From Legionellaceae bacterium (GTDB taxonomy: Bacteria > Pseudomonadota > Gammaproteobacteria > Legionellales > Legionellaceae): 64,000 nucleotides of DNA. Below, one piece after another: positions 58,113-64,000 of the stretch (position 1 is its first letter; every line of letters begins with the position of its first letter). The notes beneath the pieces were generated by a model. That model was not told the origin of the DNA. It searched no databases and worked only from the letters and a program-made list of their open reading frames with translations. The DNA lies in assembly GCA_020831865.1 (NCBI GenBank), contig JAFIFT010000026.1:1-64000 (forward strand), in the 5' to 3' direction. Both the position numbers and the translations under genes were made by a program.

Positions 58113-58880
58113 TTACTCAGCGGCTTTATCAGTCGCTTTATCTGCTTCTGCATCACCTGCGGTTACTTCAACATATTCAGATGCCGCAACGCCAACGGTA
58201 TTGGATGTTTTTCCATCAAGGATAGCATCGGCGATAGTACGGACATACAAGTCAATTGCACGCATGGAATCATCGTTTCCAGGGATAATATAATCAATGG
58301 GATCCGGATCATTATTGGTATCGACAATACCGATGACCGGTATTTTCAAACGGCGGGCTTCTTCAACCGCAATATGCTCAAAACCAACATCGATCACGAA
58401 CAGAGCATCGGGCAGACCGCCCATGTCCTGAATACCACCCAGGCTACGCTCTAACTTTTCCAACTCGCGGGAAAGCATAAGCGCTTCTTTTTTGATCATT
58501 TTATCAAATTCACCTTTCTCTTGCATCGCCTTCAGTTCTTTCAGGCGGAAAATAGACTGGCGAACTGTTTTATAGTTCGTTAACATTCCACCCAGCCAAC
58601 GGTGGTCCACATAAGGCATTCCGCAGCGCTGCGCATGTTCTTTGATACTGTCTTGTGCCGCACGCTTGGTGCCCACAAACAGAATTTTTGCCTTGTTAGC
58701 CGCCAGACGACTCACATAATTGGTCACGTCATGCAGCATAGGAAGGGTATGCTCAAGGTTAATAATGTGAATTTTGTTACGACTGCCAAAAATATATTGG
58801 CCCATCTTTGGGTTCCAGAAACGGGTACGGTGGCCAAAATGTGCCCCCGCTTCTAAAAGTTCACGCATACTGATATTCAT
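58113..58880 (-). CDS. rpsB: Ribosomal protein S2
   Basis: 255 residues. [22 protein letters not shown] at the N-terminus and [19 protein letters not shown] and [19 protein letters not shown] further on identify S2. It is a 30S subunit protein. The long structured leader points to autoregulation by S2. Confidence 0.98.
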   Translation of the reverse strand: MNISMRELLEAGAHFGHRTRFWNPKMGQYIFGSRNKIHIINLEHTLPMLHDVTNYVSRLAANKAKILFVGTKRAAQDSIKEHAQRCGMPYVDHRWLGGMLTNYKTVRQSIFRLKELKAMQEKGEFDKMIKKEALMLSRELEKLERSLGGIQDMGGLPDALFVIDVGFEHIAVEEARRLKIPVIGIVDTNNDPDPIDYIIPGNDDSMRAIDLYVRTIADAILDGKTSNTVGVAASEYVEVTAGDAEADKATDKAAE

Positions 58881-58975
58881 CTCAATAGTCTCCAGGGTTA
58901 TGCCTCCACTTTTCCCATACCGTACCCGCTATTTCGGGACCCAACGGTATGTGACGAAAAGTGTGTGTCGTTTAA
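58881..58975 (-). promoter_or_regulatory. rpsB leader with S2-type autoregulatory structure
   Basis: The minus-strand leader contains a nested hairpin at 58917-58950 (outer stem ATACCGT/ACGGTAT, inner stem CCCG/CGGG) followed by the conserved-looking run GGGAAAAGTGGAGGCATAACC before the start codon. This matches the form of the known gammaproteobacterial rpsB leader to which S2 binds. Recognised from memory of that motif, not by alignment. Confidence 0.7.
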
Positions 58976-58987
58976 TAAAGCGTGCTC

Positions 58988-59016
58988 TTTATACCATATT
59001 ACCAGTCGCTCTTCAA
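58988..59016 (-). promoter_or_regulatory. rpsB promoter
   Basis: TTGAAG (59011-59016) and TATAAA (58988-58993) on the minus strand with a 17-base spacer, giving a transcript start near 58980 and a leader of about 100 nt before rpsB. Confidence 0.75.
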
Positions 59017-59313
59017 TAAAATTATATGGTGGGATCATAGGCAAAACAATCGCATGCTTGTTCGGCGCATTGACCATTCTTGTAAATTCCAGCAAACTTG
59101 AGGCTGGGAACCATGCCAACGACAATTAGTGCTCCATAAAGACTGCTCCTGCCAGGAAAAAAAGGGTTGTTCGCAAGAGCAAAGATGTAAATTTTTTTTA
59201 AAATCAAGAGTTTTTCGTGACATTTGTGCTAATATACGCTAGATTTGATACTTTTGTAACTGATGGTGCATTTTGCTTTCCAATACTTATATTGAAACTT
59301 ATGTGAGGTATCC

Positions 59314-59511
59314 ATGGAAATAATAACACTCCCTTTTGAAGAACCACTGACCGTGGTTTTGAATGGTGAAAAAATTGAAGTGATTGCCTTTCGTACCCCT
59401 GAGCACGGCAATATCAAATTTGGCGTTAATGCCCCTCGCTCAATCAAAGTGCATCGCGAAGAAATTTATCATGCCATCAGACAAAAGGAACAGGAAGCCA
59501 CGAGCACTTAA
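59314..59511 (+). CDS. csrA: Divergent CsrA-family protein
   Basis: 65 residues; TGAGGT lies 5 bases upstream. The C-terminal half is a close CsrA match (IKFGVNAPRSIKVHREEIYHAI), including the RNA-binding V-H-R-E-E segment. The N-terminal strand reads MEIITLPFEEPLTVVLN where canonical CsrA has MLILTRRVGE: the two basic residues at 6-7 used in RNA binding are replaced by Leu and Pro. It may be a specialised or weakened RNA-binding paralogue. It sits 5 bases before a PAP2 gene. Confidence 0.85.
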   Translation: MEIITLPFEEPLTVVLNGEKIEVIAFRTPEHGNIKFGVNAPRSIKVHREEIYHAIRQKEQEATST

Positions 59512-59516
59512 TTACA

Positions 59517-60437
59517 ATGATACCGGCTTTATATCGCTTATTCATTATCGTTATCGGTTCGGTTTTACTGCTTGCTGCTGTTTGTTCGCTCGTAAACCGT
59601 TTGGTCTACCAATTTCCCGGCAATCATTATATACCGGACAATTATTTTTTGTCCGCCATCGTGTTGGTCTTATCCTATATCGGGAGCAGAATATTGTTTG
59701 GTGCTCGCACTCGCTGGGCATCCATCAGCCTGCAATTATTAATGTTTTTCCTGGTGATGAGCTCACTGGCCTTTATCACGAACAGTATTCAATACACCCC
59801 TTATCCCCCCATTGACACAGAGATTATTGCCCTTGAAACGGCAATGGGTATCCATCTGCCTGACCTGATGGACTGGATTCAGCAGTATCCCGGAATCAAA
59901 TGGCTGATGGCCTATAGTTACGATTCTCTCGCCCTGCAAATGGCGTTATTACCACTGCTACTGATTGTCACCAACCAGCCCTCTGTTAATCAGAATGAAC
60001 ACCGCTTGTGCGTCTATTACATATTGATGCTCTGGACTGTCTTTGTTGGATTTGCATTCTATTATTTTTTCCCCACCACCGCTCCGGCCAGTAATATGCT
60101 GAGCCCCTGGTTTATGCAAAGCCAATATGATACGGGTATCAAGTTTACTCAAATTCGCCAATATATAGCGCCCACGACGATGGACGGCGGCATGATAGCG
60201 CTGCCCTCTTTTCACAGCATTTGGGCAATCTTATGTGTCTATCTCATCTGGCCCTGGCCGTGGGCACGTATGCTGCTCATCATAAATAATGGTATCTTAC
60301 TCTTGGCGTGTGTGTTTTTGGGTTGGCATTATCCCCTGGATATACTGGCATCCATCATCATTCTACTGTTTAGCCTGCTGCTGTTTTATCCTCTGATACA
60401 ACGCTCCGCGCCAACTCGGTTACTAAGCCATGACTAA
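59517..60437 (+). CDS. PAP2-superfamily membrane phosphatase/phosphotransferase
   Basis: 306 residues with about six to eight membrane segments. The C-terminal motifs LPSFHSIWAIL and FLGWHYPLDIL are the C2 and C3 motifs of the PAP2_3 (Aur1/inositol-phosphotransferase-like) branch; the catalytic histidines are present, while the N-terminal C1 motif is not obvious. It probably acts on a lipid phosphate. It begins 5 bases after csrA and is likely co-transcribed. Confidence 0.8.
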   Translation: MIPALYRLFIIVIGSVLLLAAVCSLVNRLVYQFPGNHYIPDNYFLSAIVLVLSYIGSRILFGARTRWASISLQLLMFFLVMSSLAFITNSIQYTPYPPIDTEIIALETAMGIHLPDLMDWIQQYPGIKWLMAYSYDSLALQMALLPLLLIVTNQPSVNQNEHRLCVYYILMLWTVFVGFAFYYFFPTTAPASNMLSPWFMQSQYDTGIKFTQIRQYIAPTTMDGGMIALPSFHSIWAILCVYLIWPWPWARMLLIINNGILLLACVFLGWHYPLDILASIIILLFSLLLFYPLIQRSAPTRLLSHD

Positions 60438-60687
60438 CAAATGCATTTTCCAGTGCTGTAAGTGGGATACGACATTGTTACGATAGCTTTGCCAGCAGTG
60501 ATGGCCAACTCAGTGGTCGTAGTTTGCAGGGGCGGAGACACCTGCAACAGGAGCTGGCCAATGACTTGCTACCCCTCTTGCAGCCTAAGGTCTGTGGCAA
60601 GCACAGACCCTGTAATAAAAGCCAGAAGCAACCGCAAGAGACTGCGCACGATTACCATGGGCATGACAGGCTATTCATAGTCCTGAA

Positions 60688-62730
60688 CTAGTCCGTCGTA
60701 CTTTCCATGGGCACATGGGCATCAGATGAAAAACGCTCGCCAAATTTTGAACTGAGCGTGGTCAGAACGGAGTGTAGCTGTTCCTGACCCAAGCTTTCCG
60801 CATAGTGCATCGGGCCCCCTCGAAAGGGAGCAAAACCGGTGGCAAAGATCATACCCGCATCGAGCAAGTCCGCATCCGCGACCACAGCTTCTCTTAAGCA
60901 GGCAGCAGACTCATTCACAATGCGCATGATAAGGCGCTGGGTGATTTCATCATTATTGGATGCTTTCTGGACCTTTTTCTTAATGGGCTTTCCTTTCTTA
61001 TATTCATAAAAGCCCTTGCCAGATTTACGTCCCAGCTCTCCTTTTTCAACCATATCGCGCAGCTTCTGGGGAACCAGTCCACCATAATGCTGTGTTAAGT
61101 TTTGTGCCACGGCCAGACAGACATCCATCCCCACCGTGTCTGCCAATTCTACCGGCCCCATAAACATACCAAACTCTTTGGCGGCCATATCGATTTGCTC
61201 TGCCTGCACGCCTTCTTCCAACAATTGTACGCATTCCATCAGATAAGGCATCAATACCCGGTTGATTAAAAATCCGGGGCTGGATTGCACTGGTAAGGGC
61301 AATCGGGCAATTTGCCCGACAAAAGAACAGGCATCGGCGCTAACCTTCGGCAGCGTTTTCTCAGAGCGCACGACTTCGATTAATTCCATACGGGACACGG
61401 GATTAAAAAAGTGAATACCCACAAGGCGCTTGGCATCTTTCATCACCACGCTGATGTCATCCAGCGGAATGCTGGAGGTATTCGTTGCCAGAATCGCTGT
61501 TTTTTTAGCCTCTTTTTCAAGTCGCTGAAAAATGTCCTGCTTCACTTCCAGGTTTTCAAAAACCGCTTCAATAATCACATCGGCGCGCGGAATGCCATGC
61601 CCCTGTGGATCGACAATCAAGCGATCCATCGCGGCTTGCACCAGCCTTGGTTTGCGTAATTTTTTCTCATACAATTGATGAGCCCGTCCTATCGCTGGCG
61701 CGATACGTTCCGCTGATTGATCCTGCAAAGTGACGGTCAGTCCCTTTAACGCGCACCAGGCAGCAATATCGCCTCCCATGACACCAGCCCCAATGACATG
61801 CACATGCCGTGCTTTGAAATCACTGTCTTTGGCAAAGGATTTCAGACGTTCACGCAATAAAAATGCGCGAATCAAATTACGGGCCGTTTCATTTTGGGTG
61901 ACCAGCTGCTGCACGGAGTCTACTTCTTTGTGATAGGCCCTCTCTCCTGACGCGCCCTCTTTTTCCCACAGATCTAATAAAGCGTAAGGGGCAGGATAGT
62001 GTTTTTTGTTGACTTTTTGCGCGACCTTGTAACGCATTAAGGGTGCCAAAAGCGATCGTATTCCCGAGCGATTGCTCAGAGCCGCCCAAAAACCGGCTTG
62101 CTGGCGCGCGGGTTGGTGTTTTATATAGTAGACTGCTGCTCGGCGTAATTGGCGCAGCGGTACCACATCATCGACCATGCCCATATTTTTACAACGGGAA
62201 GCCGACAATGCCGCACCTGTCAGCATCACTTTGGATAAGGCTGCAAAACCGCCAATTAAGCGCGGTAAACGCACGGTACCGCCCCAGCCGGGATGTATGC
62301 CCAATAAAACTTCCGGCAAGCCCAGACGGGTATCGGCTTCGTCACTGGCAATACGATAGCGGCAAGCCAGGGCTAACTCCAAACCGCCCCCCATGCAAAA
62401 ACCATCAATCATCGCGACCGACGGTATCGGAAGTGCTTCCAGACGCGCAAAAACAACTTGGCCCTTGCGCAAAAACTCCAATGCTTCGCTCGCCTCTTTC
62501 ATTTGTGAAAAGGATTTGACATCAGCTCCGGCAATAAAACCTTTTTCCTTGGCCGAATAAATAATCAATCCCTTAGCATCGGTTTGCTGGGCAATATCTT
62601 GTAAAATACTGTTCAGTTCATCAAGCAGCTCGGTATTAATGGAGTTCACCGCTTCACTGGCGCGATTGATCCCCAACCAGACTATCCGATCGTCATCGTT
62701 CTGGATTTCAAAATGTTTATAGTTAGTCAT
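60688..62730 (-). CDS. fadJ: Fatty acid oxidation complex alpha subunit (enoyl-CoA hydratase/3-hydroxyacyl-CoA dehydrogenase, FadJ/FadB type)
   Basis: 680 residues from ATG 62730, which overlaps the thiolase stop by 8 bases; a longer frame to 62892 lies inside the thiolase gene. The N-terminal crotonase domain has AGADVKSF and FCMGGGLELALACRYRIA, and the dehydrogenase domain starts near residue 325 with VIGAGVMGGDIAAWCALKG, with NPVSRMELIEVVRSEKT further on. It carries out steps 2 and 3 of beta-oxidation. Named fadJ because the paired thiolase has the FadI length; fadB is possible. Confidence 0.92.
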   Translation of the reverse strand: MTNYKHFEIQNDDDRIVWLGINRASEAVNSINTELLDELNSILQDIAQQTDAKGLIIYSAKEKGFIAGADVKSFSQMKEASEALEFLRKGQVVFARLEALPIPSVAMIDGFCMGGGLELALACRYRIASDEADTRLGLPEVLLGIHPGWGGTVRLPRLIGGFAALSKVMLTGAALSASRCKNMGMVDDVVPLRQLRRAAVYYIKHQPARQQAGFWAALSNRSGIRSLLAPLMRYKVAQKVNKKHYPAPYALLDLWEKEGASGERAYHKEVDSVQQLVTQNETARNLIRAFLLRERLKSFAKDSDFKARHVHVIGAGVMGGDIAAWCALKGLTVTLQDQSAERIAPAIGRAHQLYEKKLRKPRLVQAAMDRLIVDPQGHGIPRADVIIEAVFENLEVKQDIFQRLEKEAKKTAILATNTSSIPLDDISVVMKDAKRLVGIHFFNPVSRMELIEVVRSEKTLPKVSADACSFVGQIARLPLPVQSSPGFLINRVLMPYLMECVQLLEEGVQAEQIDMAAKEFGMFMGPVELADTVGMDVCLAVAQNLTQHYGGLVPQKLRDMVEKGELGRKSGKGFYEYKKGKPIKKKVQKASNNDEITQRLIMRIVNESAACLREAVVADADLLDAGMIFATGFAPFRGGPMHYAESLGQEQLHSVLTTLSSKFGERFSSDAHVPMESTTD

Positions 62731-64000
62731 TCGCATCCACCTTCGTTGTCCTTTCAAGATACATTGCGCCGCCCTGTCCGCCACCAATGCAAATAGCAGC
62801 CATCGCGCGTTTTCCTTTCGTTTGTTGTAGTGACTCCAACGCATGCAATACAATACGTGCGCCACTGGCGCCAATGGGATGTCCGGCCGCAATAGCCCCC
62901 CCTTCTTGATTCAAGCGATCCAGTGACGGTGCTCCCATCGCTTTGTCGAGGCCTAATTCTTCCTTACAATAACGCTCATCATCCCAGGCGCGGAGGCAAG
63001 CCAGCACCTGAGCAGCAAACGCCTCGTTGATTTCCCAGCAATCAAAATCATTGCTCTGTAACTGATGCCGTTGCATAATCGGCGTTGCCGCATGTACCGG
63101 GCCAAGCCCCATCTGACTGGGATCCAGTGCGGCCCACTGTGAATCAACAATTTTTCCGATGATCGGTAACTTGTATTTTTTAATGGCATCTTCCGAGGCC
63201 AGCACCAGCAAACACGCCCCATCGGTAATTTGCGAACTGTTCCCGGCTGTCACCATACCGTATTTTTTATCAAAAAAAGGTTTCAACTTGGCTAGTTTTT
63301 CTTCGCTGGAATCCGGACGCATACCATCATCTTCGGTATATAATTTGCCTTTTTTATCAATCATTGGCACCACTTCAGACATACGTTCTTGTTCAAAAGC
63401 CTTTGCCAAACGCAAATGACTGTCACAGGCAAAGCGATCCATCTCTTCCCGGCTGATACCAAAACGCCATGCCAGTTTTTCAGCGGTTTGCCCCATATTC
63501 AAACCCACAATCGGATCGCGCAGTCCCCGTAGCAGCGCAATCACCGGAGCAAGAAACGAAGGACGAAAGCGCGGCAATAAGGCCATGCGCTGGCCAAAGC
63601 TCTTGGCAGAAAACCACTGTCCCAGCCAGGCTGCCATTTGCTGATTAAATAACAAAGGCGCATAACTCATGGCGTCTGTGCCTCCGGCCAGTATCAGATC
63701 GCTGCGCCCCGATGCAATTTGCAAGGCTGCATTATCCAGTGCCTGCATGCCAGACGCACAATTACGCATGACTGTAAAAGCGGGTACCTTATCGCCACAA
63801 CCGAGTCGCAAGGCTACTATGCGGGCAATATTGGCTTCATCCGGACCCGGCATGGCACTGCCAATAATGACTTCATCCAAATCTGAGGGCATAAAAGGCA
63901 GCCGATTTAATAGAGGCTCTCCAGCAGCCACCGCTAAATCTGAACCGGTAAAAGGCCCTGATGGTTTAGCTTTGAGAAAAGGGGTACGGCTTCCATCAAC
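62723..64000 (-). CDS. fadI: 3-ketoacyl-CoA thiolase, FadI/FadA type (partial, runs off right edge)
   Basis: The frame is open to base 64000; 425 codons are visible, beginning VDGSRTPFLKAKP, which lies about ten residues inside thiolases, so only a few residues are missing. The acyl-cysteine is in NCASGMQALDNAA (about residue 85), and WEINEAFAAQ, GGAIAAGHPIGASGAR and CIGGGQGGAM complete the active site. It cleaves 3-ketoacyl-CoA. Overlaps fadJ by 8 bases. Confidence 0.93.
   Translation of the reverse strand, partial: VDGSRTPFLKAKPSGPFTGSDLAVAAGEPLLNRLPFMPSDLDEVIIGSAMPGPDEANIARIVALRLGCGDKVPAFTVMRNCASGMQALDNAALQIASGRSDLILAGGTDAMSYAPLLFNQQMAAWLGQWFSAKSFGQRMALLPRFRPSFLAPVIALLRGLRDPIVGLNMGQTAEKLAWRFGISREEMDRFACDSHLRLAKAFEQERMSEVVPMIDKKGKLYTEDDGMRPDSSEEKLAKLKPFFDKKYGMVTAGNSSQITDGACLLVLASEDAIKKYKLPIIGKIVDSQWAALDPSQMGLGPVHAATPIMQRHQLQSNDFDCWEINEAFAAQVLACLRAWDDERYCKEELGLDKAMGAPSLDRLNQEGGAIAAGHPIGASGARIVLHALESLQQTKGKRAMAAICIGGGQGGAMYLERTTKVDAND

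Noticed and set aside
60438-60687. 72-codon plus-strand frame between the PAP2 gene and fadJ
   Set aside because: No ribosome site or protein-like pattern; short gap with nothing recognised.

Overview
The window reads as chromosomal DNA of a Legionella-like gammaproteobacterium with intermediate GC content. The evidence is the flagellar gene order (fliMNOPQR-flhBA-flhF-fleN-fliA-motAB-type stator), a HAD-family cytosolic purine 5'-nucleotidase of the Legionella type, a fused TrpE-TrpG anthranilate synthase, a FadE/FadIJ-type beta-oxidation set, an arginine succinyltransferase (AST) cluster with PutA, CsrA- and ProQ-family regulators, and two proteins that look like host-directed factors: a leucine-rich-repeat protein at the left edge and a membrane protein ending in a eukaryotic CaaX prenylation box. 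No rRNA, tRNA, CRISPR array, insertion sequence or prophage was seen. The species call is inference from gene content only.

Layout. 1-1.8 kb: accessory DNA with a truncated LRR gene and a decayed repeat-protein gene. 1.9-16.4 kb: a single minus-strand flagellar operon (about 3.3-14.9 kb) bracketed by two paralogous GadC-type amino acid antiporters in opposite orientation; a sigma-54-type promoter lies directly before fliM. 16.5-19.5 kb: a nonsense-broken fimT-like pseudopilin and fadE. 19.5-20.4 kb: a gene-free stretch carrying DnaA-box matches. 20.4-28.3 kb: a tightly coupled minus-strand operon trpEG-clcA-ugpA-ugpE-ugpC-DUF1189-alpha/beta hydrolase with no substrate-binding protein gene. 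28.4-32.7 kb: ftsK-lolA-rarA. 32.8-34.8 kb: trxB-aat and infA. 34.9-37.6 kb: glnE. 37.7-40.4 kb: accessory stretch with an amino-acid-binding protein, a candidate CsrA-titrating small RNA, the CaaX protein and a ProQ-family protein. 40.5-41.9 kb: ubiG and a divergent uracil-DNA-glycosylase homologue. 42-47.8 kb: M20 amidohydrolase-astA-astD-astB-methyltransferase-like gene. 47.8-51 kb: putA. 51.9-55.6 kb: L,D-transpeptidase, HdeD, 5'-nucleotidase and a duplicated cysteine-rich secreted protein. 55.7-58.9 kb: rpsB-tsf-pyrH-frr with an S2-type leader. 59.3-60.4 kb: divergent csrA and a PAP2 protein. 60.7-64 kb: fadJ/fadB and a right-truncated fadI/fadA.

How the parts fit. The catabolic genes (AST pathway, PutA, FadE, FadIJ) suit an organism living on amino acids and fatty acids. 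The regulators (an Rsm/CsrB-like RNA, a CsrA paralogue, ProQ, sigma-28 and a sigma-54 promoter) suit a switch between replicative and motile states as in Legionella. The most interesting new items are the candidate Rsm-like RNA on the minus strand near 38.61-38.74 kb and the CaaX-box membrane protein next to it.
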